From: Coffea arabica
Lineage: Eukaryota > Streptophyta > Magnoliopsida > Gentianales > Rubiaceae
DNA length: 64,000 bases
NCBI RefSeq assembly: GCF_036785885.1
Contig: NC_092329.1
Location: 1,178,001 to 1,242,000, forward strand
Reading direction: 5' to 3'
In this document: piece after piece, positions 1 to 10,337 of the stretch
Numbering within the stretch: position 1 is the first letter of the stretch
Layout: each line of letters begins with the position of its first letter
The notes under the pieces: generated by a model
Seen by the model: only the letters and a program-made list of their open reading frames with translations
Database searches by the model: none
What the model was told of the DNA's origin: nothing
Made by a program: the position numbers and the translations under genes

Positions 1-880
1 ATCACGCGGGATTGACACGATGAGAAGCGGCTAATTTCCTCCTCTACCCAAAGGGTGACGCAAGGACGCGGTCCATAATATCTGTGAGATCTAATCGAAT
101 CTTCATTATTTCTTCCAATTTATTGCTATTCGTGTGTTTCCTGAATTAATTGTTCATGAGTATTTTATTAATTGAATATCAACGGCCGGATATTTGATTT
201 AATTTAATAGCCTACTGCCACGTTAATTAAATAGAATCCGTAATTGTTCATTTAATTGACACCCCGTGGCAACCACCATAATTGGCTTTATGATGGGGAA
301 TTAAATTCCTACGGTCGTACCTAGGGTTGTTATCTGGTTAGAGAAGCAGTCAATGGTCGTACCTTGACTGTCGAAAAGGTAAGGAAGAACTGGTTGTCAG
401 AGCTTATTGATAGCTATAACCAATCTAGTGATGAATGGGTGAAATATCTTTGCATCGATGAACATTTAATTGGACCGTACCTGAGCAGTTGATCCTTTGG
501 GTGGAATTTTGTTAATTGCTATTTTTAGTGAATTGTGCCTTGTGAGTTAGTTTTGAATTTTGTTTGTTCTATTTTATTTTGTTTTTATTTGCCTCCCATT
601 GAAAATCCCCCAATTTTGTTCTACTGTTTTGGAAAGAAATAATTTCCTACCCGCTCCCTGTGGAATCGACCCTACTTGCCATTGTACGCAAAATTAGTAT
701 TTTTATAGAAAAATCCGGTATATCGGATCAAGCAAACTCTTCGGGAACAGGGTGAATCAAGTAACCCATTGCACACCTAGGGTCCCTGCTCCAATACTTG
801 GATTGGTTCTATAATTATTTAATTGAGGTAGTAATTAGGACTTTTTAGTAATTATTATTGCACAGGTTAGGCACCTGTCA
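1..880 (+). repeat. Left LTR, 3' portion
   Basis: It aligns with 5818-6780 and ends in CACCTGTCA just before the primer-binding-like site. About 600 bp of its start is missing at the window edge. It differs from the right LTR by about 13 bases and one 83-bp block present only in the right copy. Confidence 0.92.
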
Positions 881-885
881 ATTTT

Positions 886-904
886 TGGCGCCGTTGCCGG
901 GGAG
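886..904 (+). other. Primer-binding-like site
   Basis: TGGCGCCGTTGCCGGGGAG begins five bases after the left LTR. The TGGCGCCGTTGCCGGGGA string is the usual post-LTR signature of Athila/Tat-type plant gypsy elements. It fixes the LTR end at 880 and the element's direction as plus. Confidence 0.8.
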
Positions 905-982
905 TAGGCGTTTGGATTATTTGTTTCTTTTCAAATTCAGTTTTTATTTTTATTTTATTCTTCTTGGTATTTTTGCTAGTTT

Positions 983-3348
983 ATGCCCCATTCTTCTCGC
1001 ACAGGTGGATTGGTATACGATCCTGAGGTTGAGAAGGCAGCGCGTAAGCGGAGGCAAGAGACCAAGAGGCAAAAAGAAGGGCACTTAATTGCTACAAACG
1101 AGTCAGCGGAAGACGAAGTAAGCATGGCCAACACCCAAACATTGAGGGAGCTGGCTGCCCCGGAGCTGACTCACCAGCCCTTGTGCATCACATTCCCCAC
1201 TATGGCTGAGAATACTGCTTTCGAACTGAAGTCGGGGTTGATTCAGCTCCTACCTGCTTTCCATGGTCTTTCGGGCGAAGAACCCCACAAGCACGTCAAG
1301 GAGTTCGAGGTGGTTTGCTCTAGTATGAACTCAAGGATGCAGCTAAAGATTGGCTGTACTACCTACCAGCAGGTAGTATTACCACATGGGTGCAGCTGAA
1401 AAAGAAATTCTTGGAAAAATTCTTCCCTGCATCCCGAGTTGCGAGTTTGAGGAAGGAGATCTGCGACATTAAGCAATATCCCGGTGAGTCCTTGTATGAA
1501 TACTGGAAAAGGTTTAACAAGTTGTGCACTAGATGCCCGCAGCATCAAATTAGTGAGCAACTGTTAATCCAATACTTCTATGAAGGGCTCCAACCAACAG
1601 ATAGGAGTATCATTGATACTGCGAGTGGGGGAGCACTTGCAAACAAGACACCGAGGGAAGCGTGGGAGCTCATCGAAGCCATGGCAGAGAACTCCCAGCA
1701 ATTTGGCTTACGTGAGAGCAACCCTCCCCGTAGAGTCAACGAGGTGGAGACGTCATCCCTTCAGCAGCAGATATCGGAGCTAACATCCGTTGTTCGACAA
1801 TTAGTGGTGGGAAATGTGCCCCAAGTAAAGGCCTGTGGAATCTGCACAAACATGGGTCACCATACTGACTCATGCCCTATATTGCAAGAGGATGGGGTTG
1901 AGCAAGTGAACATGGCTGGAGGCGTGCCCGCGCCTCGTAGGCAATACGATCCGTATTCCAACACGTACAATCCAGGTTGGAGAGATCACCCCAATCTCAG
2001 CTATGGTAGTAGGCCACAAAATGCATTCTCCAATCGGCCTCCAGGATTTCAGCAACCGTGGCAACATAAGTCTCAACCCTCGTCCTCAAGCTCAGGGAGT
2101 TCTTTGGAAGAAATTGTCAAGAGTTTGGCCAACACTACCACTCAACTTGTCACGACCACCACTCAGTTCCAACATGACATCAAAGCAGGCATGAAAGACA
2201 TGGAGACTCGCATGAGTCAAATGGCAACTGCCATTAATCGCCTAGAGTCCCACGTCTATGGAAAATTGCCATCGCAACCTGAGGTAAACCCCAGAAATGT
2301 AAGTGCCATGACATTAAGGAGTGGCAAGGAGGTGGAGGGATCTAAGTTGACGATTTCAAAAAGCAAAAGTGAGGAGCAGATAGAAAAGGGAATTGAAGAG
2401 GAATGGCGCATTCGCGAAGAGCCTAAGGTAACATCTATTCCTTCGATCCCTATTAAATGTAATATAGCTCCTTTTCCTTGCAGGTTGGAAAAGACAAAGA
2501 GGGCAGAAAAGGAAAAAGAAATCCTGGATGTGTTCCGCAAAGTTCAAGTAAACATCCCCCTATTGGACGCGATCAAGCAGGTACCCAAGTACGCAAAATT
2601 CTTGAAAGACTTGTGCGTTAATAAAAGAAAACTAAGGGGTGATGAAAGAGTGATGGTAGGAGAGAATGTATCAGCTGTACTTCAAAGGAAACTCCCACCC
2701 AAATGCGGAGATCCAGGTATGTTTGCTATCCCCTGTAAGATTGGTCATTCTAGTATCAAAAATGCCATGATAGATTTAGGAGCTTCTATCACGCCTAAGT
2801 CAATCTATGATTCCCTAAATTTAGGACCTTTAAAAGAAACGGGGATAATAATTCAATTGGCTGATCGTACATGTGCTTATCCGGATGGGATAGTTGAGGA
2901 TGTTTTAGTGCAAGTAGATGGATTAATTTTTCCTGCTGATTTTTATGTGCTTTACATGGATGATAGAAGTGCCCCAAATCCATCACCTATTATATTAGGA
3001 AGACCATTTTTGAGTACTGCCCAAACTAAAATTGATGTTAGTAAGGGTACTCTCACGATGAAATTTGATGGAGAAATAGTTCACTTTAACATTTTTGATA
3101 CAATGAAACATCCTGTTAACTCTCATTCTGTGTTTGCTATGTATACCACTAATCTCTCTGTGCAAGAATTTTCTAAGTTTGCTTATAGGGGTAAATCCAA
3201 GGTTGCTGCGAACAAGTCCTATAGGATGAAAGCAATTCATGAGGTAAAAATGGAGAGAAAATTTAGGAAAAAAGTTGCACTCAATAGCCATGTGGATCCT
3301 GGAGGAGGGCCACCAATTACAAGGAAAATTCAATTACATCCAGACTAA
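983..3348 (+). pseudogene. Gag and protease-like region of the LTR element (fossil)
   Basis: The region encodes a plant gypsy-type gag: a retrotransposon_gag-like helical part, a CCHC zinc knuckle near 1834-1875 (C-x2-C-x4-H-x4-C) and a long polar, serine-rich linker. A retropepsin-like fold follows, with an AMIDLGAS motif near 2764-2787. The DLGAS form, rather than DTG or DSG, is common in Athila/Tat relatives. Coding ends at 3348 and no polymerase follows. In active relatives gag forms the particle and protease cuts the polyprotein; a gag-only element would need polymerase from another element (family knowledge). This copy looks broken, with about one break. Treated as a fossil. Confidence 0.85.
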
Positions 3349-3580
3349 AGAGTGGTGCTATGTCTAGCCAAAGACATTAAAGAAAGGCGCTGCTTGGGAG
3401 GCAACCCAAGGCTTCTTTTGTTTTAGTTTTCTTATATTTTTTAAGTTTTTGTTAAGTGTTAGTGTCATTTAGTGGGTTGTTATTTTGTGATAGGAAGTTG
3501 GCAGCTAGGCATGCCCACGCTAGGTCATCACACCTAAGGAATGGAGTTTTAGAATTGACGGTCAGACGACTATAACTTCT

Positions 3581-3598
3581 AAGGCGTGCCCACGCCTT
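3581..3598. repeat. Hairpin motif copy 1 (8-bp arms)
   Basis: AAGGCGTGCCCACGCCTT is an inverted repeat with 8-bp arms and a 2-base centre. A diverged relative, GGCATGCCCACGC, lies upstream at about 3508-3520. Confidence 0.85.
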
Positions 3599-3802
3599 CC
3601 AACCTTTCCGAAAAAGAAACTTCAGTCTTCTCCTTCCTGTTGGTGTTGCGTCCGCCGCCACCACACCACCTTGTGCACGCAGCCGTCTCACCTCCTCCGC
3701 CTTAGTGTCTCACTTTCTCTCCCCGGTGGTCGGGGAAGTTTCTTTTTTTTTTCCCCTAATACTTCATTTGTCTTTTTTTACATTGAGGACAATGTAGGTT
3801 TT

Positions 3803-3816
3803 AGGTGTGGGGGGAT
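3803..3816 (+). other. Internal purine tract, second polypurine-tract-like site
   Basis: AGGTGTGGGGGGAT follows the phrase GAGGACAATGTAGG. It repeats almost exactly the tract beside the right LTR (AGGTGTGGGGGGATT after GGGCAAGCATTGTCT). It could be a second plus-strand priming site or a relic of an earlier LTR border. Confidence 0.6.
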
Positions 3817-3824
3817 TAGTGGCT

Positions 3825-3960
3825 TCCATTATTTCTTTTTTCTTTGTTACTCAAAAAAAAAAAAAAACAAAAGCAAAACAAAAACAAAAACAAAAACAAA
3901 ATCCATTATTTCTTTTTTCTTTGTTACTCAAAAAAAAAATAAAAAACAAAAAAAAATGAA
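3825..3960 (+). repeat. Tandem repeat with A-rich runs
   Basis: The phrase CCATTATTTCTTTTTTCTTT plus GTTACTC and a long A run occurs twice, about 77 bp apart, separated by AAAAC-type simple sequence. Confidence 0.8.
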
Positions 3961-4618
3961 AAAAGAATGAAAAACATTGTACTTAGTCGTCTTTTTGGTT
4001 ATTTTTGCTTGTTAATGCTTGAGCATGTTGCTGTGATAAATGACACAATCAAGATGCGTGGGTATGTGGGTAAATATACTAGCTATGCATTTTGTTTCCC
4101 TTGGCAGTGTCGTTGAATGTTGGATATACTGGATTAGACCCATTTTTGAAACTTTTGGGTGCTTTTGAGTCTTATATGAGCACATTATTCTTGTTTGCTC
4201 TATTTTTGTTTGATTGAGTGGGTATCACACATGGTATTGGCATTCTAGAACTTGCTAGTTTATACATGTCAAGGCCACATTTTTGTTGAATTGGATACAT
4301 TTGAAATGATAAGGGCATTTAGGATTTAACCCTCTTTAGTTATCTAAAAAATCAAGCCCTCATCTTATCTCCCACTAGTGAACCAATTTGAGCTTTTGTC
4401 CTTCGTTTCTGGTTGTTATCCGTGTTTGTTAACCCAAGACATCTTTAAACTTTCTTGTTTACCCCTGTGTTGTCAAGGGATGCCTGAATTTCATCATTTG
4501 TGCAAAGCAAACAAAATTGGGGTTGCAAGTGCTGTTAGATTAGGAGCTATATGATGCTATCCTTGTATAAAGGAGGGGAAATTGGAAAAATGCCACTGAC
4601 CAGAGGACTTTGGCTTAC

Positions 4619-4636
4619 AGGGCGTGCCCACGCCTT
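4619..4636. repeat. Hairpin motif copy 2
   Basis: The same GGCGTGCCCACGCCTT core as at 3581, with CCAGAGGACT about 20-30 bases upstream. The copy at 4703 has the same upstream context, so a longer unit was duplicated. Confidence 0.85.
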
Positions 4637-4702
4637 ACAGGACTTTCTCCTTAAAAAAAAAAAATCCTGAAGAGACCTCGTGACCAGAGGACTATGGGGT
4701 AC

Positions 4703-4720
4703 AAGGCGTGCCCACGCCTT
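4703..4720. repeat. Hairpin motif copy 3
   Basis: A perfect AAGGCGTGCCCACGCCTT with CCAGAGGACT upstream, as in copy 2. A more diverged relative, AGAGCGTGGCTACGCCTTA (about 5386-5404), sits in the right LTR. Confidence 0.85.
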
Positions 4721-5203
4721 GCGAGCAGTATTCAATCAAAAAAAAAAAAAAGAGAGAGAAAGAGAAAAAATTGGGGACACTTGTACAAAGGGTACAACAA
4801 ATGGAAACTGCCTTGTTAGTGAAACTCCTCTGATAAAGCACTGTGGTTATTGGGGAGTTTCGGACATTCTCTTGACACTTTACCCCCTATCTATACCTTC
4901 TCAACCCGCCTTTCACCTGAGTCCCATTACAACCCTATTAAAGTCCCTTTGATTTATGTGTTTGGTTCACTTTTAAGTGATGGAGATGTGATAAATGTGC
5001 AAGCCTATGGTAATGGCATTTCGTGATGTTGAATTGAGCGTTTCTAGTATTCATTCTTTGAATTACAACATGTCCGGTGTGTTCTACCTTTGGTGATATT
5101 GTCAGGGACCCTAGATCCTTGTGTTAGTATAGACTACTACATAACCTCTGCTCTCTTGGTTGTATTTCTGAGCTCCGAAATGCTTGAGGGCAAGCATTGT
5201 CTA

Positions 5204-5217
5204 GGTGTGGGGGGATT
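5204..5217 (+). other. Polypurine tract
   Basis: AGGTGTGGGGGGAT(T) lies directly before TGATAGAG, the start of the right LTR. This is the expected place for plus-strand priming. Confidence 0.8.
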
Positions 5218-6780
5218 TGATAGAGCTGTTATTTGGCACGTTTTGCATTGTCATCTTGTCCTAATTTTGGCTATTCATGGTGCTAAGAAAGGGGATTTCA
5301 CTCATATTTGACATTTGTGTGAATTGTAGGTGGTTAGCATTAAAATGATATCGCGGGGAAAAATTTTCAGAAGACTTTTCACTTCAGAGCGTGGCTACGC
5401 CTTAGAAGGAGGACGAAACCGAAAGCCGGACCGTGGTCCACGTGAACCCGAAGCATTGGATTAAAACTCTAAAGAAAATAGCTTTTGTGAGATGAAATTG
5501 CTCCAGACGTCTCTGCCTTTGACTTGGTGTGCGGCGGCTATATAAAGAAAAGAAAAGCAAGATTGGGACAACAACTTTTTAGCCTTAGCTTTAATTTTTC
5601 TTTTCCTACTTTTTGTCAGCGGCTTTGTCCTGGCTTTTCCGTTGCTTTTGTTTCGCCTGCAGCTAGCGGCCAGACATTAAAGATTTCTGCGGATTGCATC
5701 TGGGCTCTGTACAACGGAGACCCTTCTTCACTTTTTGCTTTTGATTTTTCTAAATTCCGTGAGATTCCTCTTGTGCTTTTCCAATTCTTCGGAAATCAAT
5801 TTAATGTACTCAACTAAATCACGCGGGATTGACACGATGAGAAGCGGCTAATTTCCTCCTCTACCCAAAGGGTGACGCAAGGACGCGGTCCATAATATCT
5901 GTGAGATCTAATCGAATCTTTATTATTTCTTCCAATTTATTGCTATTCGTGTGTTTCCTGAATTAATTGTTCATGGGTATTTTATTAATTGAATATCAAC
6001 GGCCGGGTATTTGATTTAATTTAATAGCCTACTGCCACGTTAATTAAATAGAATCCGTAATTGTTCATTTAATTGACACCCCGTGGCAACCACCATAATT
6101 GGCTTTATGATGGGGAAACGCAAGATCTAATTTAAATAAACCCTCTTAGCGTATTTATTGATTAGGGTTGGGTTCTTCTAGCTTTAAGGCAATTGGGTAA
6201 TTAAATTCCTACGGTCGTACCTAGGGTTGTTATCTGGTTAGGGAAGCAGTCAATGGTCGTACCTTGACTGTCGAAAAGGTAAGGAAGAACTGGTTGTCAG
6301 AGCTTATTGATAGCTATAACCAACCTAGTGATGAATGGGTGAAATATCTTTGCATCGATGAACATTTAATTGGACCGTGCCTGAGCAGTTGATCTTTTGG
6401 GTGGAATTTTGTTAATTGCTATTTTTAGTGAATTGTGCCTTGTGAGTTAGTTTTGAATTTTGTTTGTTCTATTTTATTTTGTTTTTATTTGCCTCCCATT
6501 GAAAATCCCCCAATTTTGTTCTACTGTTTTGGAAAGAAATAATTTTCTACCCGCTCCCTGTGGAATCGATCCTACTTGCCATTGTACGCAAAATTAGTAT
6601 TTTTATAGAAAAATCCGGTATATCGGATCAAGCAAACTCTTCGGGAACAGGGTGAATCAAGTAACCCATTGCACACCTAGGGTCCCTGCTCCAGTACTTG
6701 GATTGGTTCTATAATTATTTAATTGAGGTGGTAATTAGCACTTTTTAGTAATTATTATTGCACAGGTTCGGCACCTGTCA
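5218..6780 (+). repeat. Right LTR, complete (1563 bp)
   Basis: It starts TGATAGAG after the polypurine tract and ends CACCTGTCA. Positions 5818-6780 match the partial left LTR. It contains a diverged copy of the hairpin motif (about 5386-5404) and TATATAAAG at about 5539, a possible TATA box. Confidence 0.88.
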
Positions 6781-6986
6781 TGTAGTTTGATGTCCATGGT
6801 TTGGTCACCGACTTCATTAGACGTATTTAGTTCACCTGCAAACAAATAAACAAAACGAGTTCCTCTCTTTTTTTTTTAATAATACGATGTATAGGTCACT
6901 CACACTCGTGTTTCACTCAAATGTATCACTCCCCAATAATCTTACCAAGCAATTCCTTGGCTGGCTAGTTGCTCAGGTTGAACAAA
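6781..6986. other. Short unique spacer between the LTR element and tandem unit A
   Basis: About 200 bp with no recognisable gene or repeat. It is AT-rich with a T run near 6871. It is absent before unit B, so it lies outside the duplicated segment. Confidence 0.6.
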
Positions 6987-8728
6987 CTAGGCGTCACCGC
7001 AGTGTACGTTCTTGACTAGTCAACAAGTGACACACAAGCTAGTAGCAATAAATGGAGGTGAATGAATAAATACCTAGACAACACTCAAGACTCAGAATAT
7101 AGCTGGACAATAACTAACGACTCAAAAGAAAGTAAGACAATTAACTTGAATGCTGAAATTTTGAAAATCCTAGAAAAACTCTACCCGAAACCCAATTTTC
7201 TGGAATTTTTTGAGCTGCTGGTCCGTGGTCTTTTTAGTAAGGATTTTGGAGTATTTTGGGTGACCTTAGACTGCTCAAATAATGGGCAATCTACTACCCA
7301 AAACTTAGCCTAATCGGGTGTCACAATTGCTCCAACGATTTTAGGAAAATTCAAGAATTCAAAATTCGGAAATTGAAAAGTTTGATCTGATTCGGACACT
7401 TGGGGTTGCCAAAGGAATGGAAACCTTGGAGTTTGGTCAGATTTGGGAGTCCCAAGTGGTTCAAATGCGAAAATTTGGGGCTGGTCAAGAATTGGAGGTT
7501 GTTCAGATTTGAAAGTCCAAATTTGAATCAGATTTGGTGGCTTGAAAGCTGACCAAAACTAGGGCTATTCAGATTTGGAAGACCAAGTTTGAATCAGATT
7601 TGGTAAAACTTGAAGGCTGGTCAAGAATTGGAAACTAGAGCCGTCTTTCTTGAATTTTTTTTGACTTCTATTGGGGTGTTTTCACACAATAGCCAGCCAG
7701 TTTAGACCACAATCTCACAGCAATTAATGTAAACAACTTGGACAGATTTGGTTTCAAGATCAAAGTTCCATGAAAACAAGAACACGGTTGAAGGTTTATT
7801 TCAGATTTCAAGACTGCCAAGATTAACCTCTGGTGATCCAAGAAGCTCAAGACTTTCCCAATAAGGTTTTGATATTCGAGTTTTGCAAAGCAACAACACA
7901 AAGGTTCAAGAAACAATTGCAAACAGATTCGACATCCCAGCAAATTAATTCCAGCAACGACTCAAGGGAATGACAATAAGGTATGGAACACAACAGATTT
8001 TTGGATTTAAACAGAATATAAACACAAGACAAAACTGGACAGAAATTTTCAGACAACAACTAAACAACAAAGACAGATTTGTGACAAGGAAATAACCAAG
8101 ACAAATTTCGGACTTGACAAACCCGAGCACTTGAGCTACGAATTTAGAAGACTAAACAGATCTAAAAACAATAAAAAGGGATATACGTGATACCTCTAAC
8201 CAGCTCTGATGCCAGTTGATACGAGACGCGGAAGCTACTTCGGATCTAGAGGAACACGTTGACGATTTGATGGAGTTGAACCCGAACTTGGACCACTCAA
8301 GAACAGATTCAACGGTAGAGGACGCCACAATCAAGTATGTGTTCTTGATTGTTAAGTCAAGAACAGCCTAGGATCAACTCTAGAATGTTCAACTTAGCTT
8401 TCACAAGTTAAGGGAATTTGCGAGGGAACTTAACTGCGGCTCAACCCGCCGTTTGGAGTTTGAACACTTGCATCTTTAATTGTAAGCAGCATTTTAGTAG
8501 TCATGCAAGGATATTCCAACTCAATTCCTTCAATAGCCGGTTCTCTTGGGCTTGGACGGCACGGACCAAGGTTTGGAGGGACTCCTTGAATCTCTTAACT
8601 CGTGCTCGTGTCACTGGTTCTTAGGGCACCTTCACAGGGTGTACTTGAACACTTTGGGACTCGTGCTCAACTGCATCATCTTGTATAGAGTAGGAATATA
8701 TGTAGTATAAAATCTATCGTATTCGACC
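6987..8728 (-). mobile_element. Possible minus-strand LTR-element remnant, unit A
   Basis: Read on the minus strand, TATCAAC is followed by TGGCATCAGAGCTGG (about 8203-8220). This is one base from the initiator-Met-tRNA primer-binding site TGGTATCAGAGC of many plant LTR elements. That would make about 8217-8728 an LTR and 6987-8216 internal sequence. I see no gag, protease or pol motif and no second LTR, so if real it is an old, partial and broken fossil. Confidence 0.35.
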
Positions 8729-8910
8729 AAAAAAAAAAAAAACTAGCAAACGTCCAATAATTTCCTAAACAAGAAATTACTAGGAAAGCACCGATCAAGG
8801 AATTTGCTGCAGCTGCAACCCATAATTCCCTAGCGAGCTAGAGATGAAAGATAGTTCACCAAATTTGCGCTCATTCCACAGCATGCAAACCTCTCACAAG
8901 TCGCAATATG

Positions 8911-9028
8911 ATAGTTATTGGATTTTAAGAAAAAAAAATTAAAACATGATGTTTATGTAGGAGAAATAGCAATATAATAAAAAGTGGGATAAAGAGTGAC
9001 ATAGGGTATGTGACAGAAGATCCGTTGC
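8911..9028 (+). mobile_element. Single arm of a Mutator-like MITE, unit A
   Basis: About 118 bp, from ATAGTTATTGGAT through AACATGATGTTTATG to GACAGAAGATCCGTTGC. It matches the right arm of the complete foldback element at 34312-34706. No left arm is seen, and the arm abuts the hydrophobic gene-module fragment at 9029. Confidence 0.7.
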
Positions 9029-9120
9029 AAGGTTTTTGCAATGTTTAAACCAATTGGTTTCTTCTTGTACGGTTGTTTCGTCGCTGCCCAATTGATAGGG
9101 TTCATTACTGTTGCTAAGGG
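9029..9120 (+). pseudogene. Hydrophobic gene-module fragment, unit A (free copy)
   Basis: The plus strand reads KVFAMFKPIGFFLYGCFVAA then QLIGFITVAKG. It is homologous to the module fused after the NB domain at 12709-12775 and 22033-22170 (shared pattern VFxTxKPxGF...FVAQLI...ITVA). The segment is hydrophobic enough for a membrane span. It has no start codon or stop of its own and runs into the AT-rich repeat at 9121. The source protein is not recognised. It may have been carried here with the MITE arm next to it. Confidence 0.5.
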
Positions 9121-9535
9121 TGTGAATCGAAATCGAAATCGGTAATTCGAAACTTTGAAATTGAAATTTTTTGAAATTTTGATGTCAGAATTTTCGACCG
9201 ATTTCGATTTCGAATTCACTAATTCTAATTTCACCGAATTCTTGAATATAAAAATTATTATTATTATTATATTACATATATATATAAAAATATTATATAT
9301 ATGTGTGCAAACAAAATTGAAATCGAAATTATTTCGATTTCACCGAATTCATAAATATAAAAATTATTATTATAATATAAATGTTATATTATATATTATA
9401 TATATGTATATATATGGAAAAATAGATTTGAAATCAAAATAGGAATTCCGAATTCCGATTTCGATTTCAATTTCGAATTGTGAATTCGAAATTGAAATTT
9501 TTGATTTGAAAAATCCCATTACCGAATTCCTGTCA
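9121..9535. repeat. AT-rich GAATTCGAAATCG repeat, unit A
   Basis: About 415 bp built from variants of GAAATCGAAATC and its complement GATTTCGATTTC around an ATTATTATTATATTA core. A block of about 100 bp (CACCGAATTC...AATATAAAAATTATTATTA) is repeated in tandem. Both ends carry GGTAAT/ATTACC-type sequence, so it may be a small non-autonomous DNA transposon. No clear target duplication was found. Confidence 0.6.
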
Positions 9536-9653
9536 TAAATTATGTGCTATGCCCAAAATTAATTTGACTAGACAATTTACACGCACGATCGAGGACCGTA
9601 CCAAGGATGAAGCTACATGTATGCACAGCAACACGGCTTGAACACGGTATAAC

Positions 9654-10231
9654 CTTTTTTTTTTTTTTGATAATGAAAACGGAGTTTCATTAAAGTAAAT
9701 CTGCTTTTGCAGCGTACATAATCTCTTTTGGGAATTTTACAAACCAGACGTGGCTTCCCTCAATTGGCAGAGACAAATGAGACAATAAATGAGCAGGAAC
9801 ACTGTTCTTCCTTCTTACATGTGAAACGCGTACATGTGAAACGCGTATGTAGCAAAAATCCTTCAGCATATCTCTAATGCCTCTGATCAAGTTACCTAAC
9901 ACCAATAAGTCAAGACTTGTACTATTGATTCTCTGGACAATACCCAAGGCATCCCCTTCTAGAGTGAGATGAGAAATACCAAAATCTTTGGCAAATTGTA
10001 AAGCTTTAAGAAAAGTCAAGCATTCCACATGCTCTGCATTAAGGGCCTCCAAAACTCTTTCAGCCATTAAAGCTTCCACTTGTCCTTGATGGTCTCTCAC
10101 CACAACTCCAATTCCAGCCCCAGTATCAGAGAAGGTCTCTCACCACAACTCCAATTCCAGCCCCAGTATCAGAGAAGGCTCCATCAACATTTATTTTCAA
10201 AATACCTTCTTCAGGAGCTACCCACTTGGTC
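9654..10231 (-). mobile_element. 5'-truncated LINE, RNase H end, unit A
   Basis: A minus-strand LINE 3' end with a poly-A tail (T run near 9655-9669), flanked by GAACACGGTATAAC at 9640-9653 and 10232-10245, a perfect 14-bp target duplication. The minus-strand protein is a plant LINE-type RNase H (RVT_3): KWVAPEEGILKINVDGAFSD, then GAGIGVVVRDHQGQ and LTLEGDALGIVQ. It keeps the first catalytic D (NVDGAF) and E/D-like positions. An internal 41-bp tandem duplication (about 10095-10176) interrupts the frame in both units. The insertion and its internal duplication therefore predate the tandem event. Confidence 0.88.
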
Positions 10232-10337
10232 GAACACGGTATAACTAAAGATCTCTTCCACCTGACCCTGATTTTATGACTTCTTGTGTTGCATTTCAAA
10301 ATACCACTATCTTCCACGACCGCTAATGCACCGATAG

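Larger units (their letters stand above)
3349..5203 (+). other. Non-coding 3' spacer of the LTR element, where pol would be expected
   Basis: About 1.85 kb lies between the gag stop and the purine tract before the right LTR. No frame shows YxDD, integrase zinc-finger or DDE-like motifs. It holds a second purine tract (3803-3816), an A-rich tandem repeat (3825-3960) and three to four copies of a hairpin-forming GGCGTGCCCACGCC motif. Its size and simple-sequence runs suggest a spacer, not decayed pol, though decay cannot be excluded by eye. Confidence 0.7.
1..6780 (+). mobile_element. Gag-only (TR-GAG-like) LTR retroelement, left LTR cut by window edge
   Basis: Position 1 matches position 5818, and the match continues to the ends at 880 and 6780, so two LTRs flank an internal region. 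The internal part starts with a primer-binding-like site (886-904), carries a gag/protease region (983-3348) and ends with a purine tract (5204-5217). From 3349 to 5203 I see no reverse transcriptase, RNase H or integrase motif in any frame. It therefore resembles the pol-less elements called TR-GAG, of Ty3/gypsy Athila/Tat ancestry. About 600 bp of the left LTR lies outside the window, giving a full length near 7.4 kb. By eye the LTRs differ at about 13 bases over 880 bp plus one length-difference block. This suggests insertion within roughly the last million years (inference, using a generic plant rate). The element looks slightly broken, about one break in coding sequence. The left target duplication cannot be seen. 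Confidence 0.9.

Noticed and set aside
3853-3960. CRISPR-like regularity of repeated AAAAC units
   Set aside because: Simple-sequence slippage in a plant retroelement spacer; no spacer/repeat structure.
7668-8334. Minus-strand open frames with cysteine- and leucine-rich peptides in unit A (and 16946-17646 in unit B)
   Set aside because: Short overlapping frames without a shared domain; differences between the units change the peptides freely. Better explained by repeat DNA.
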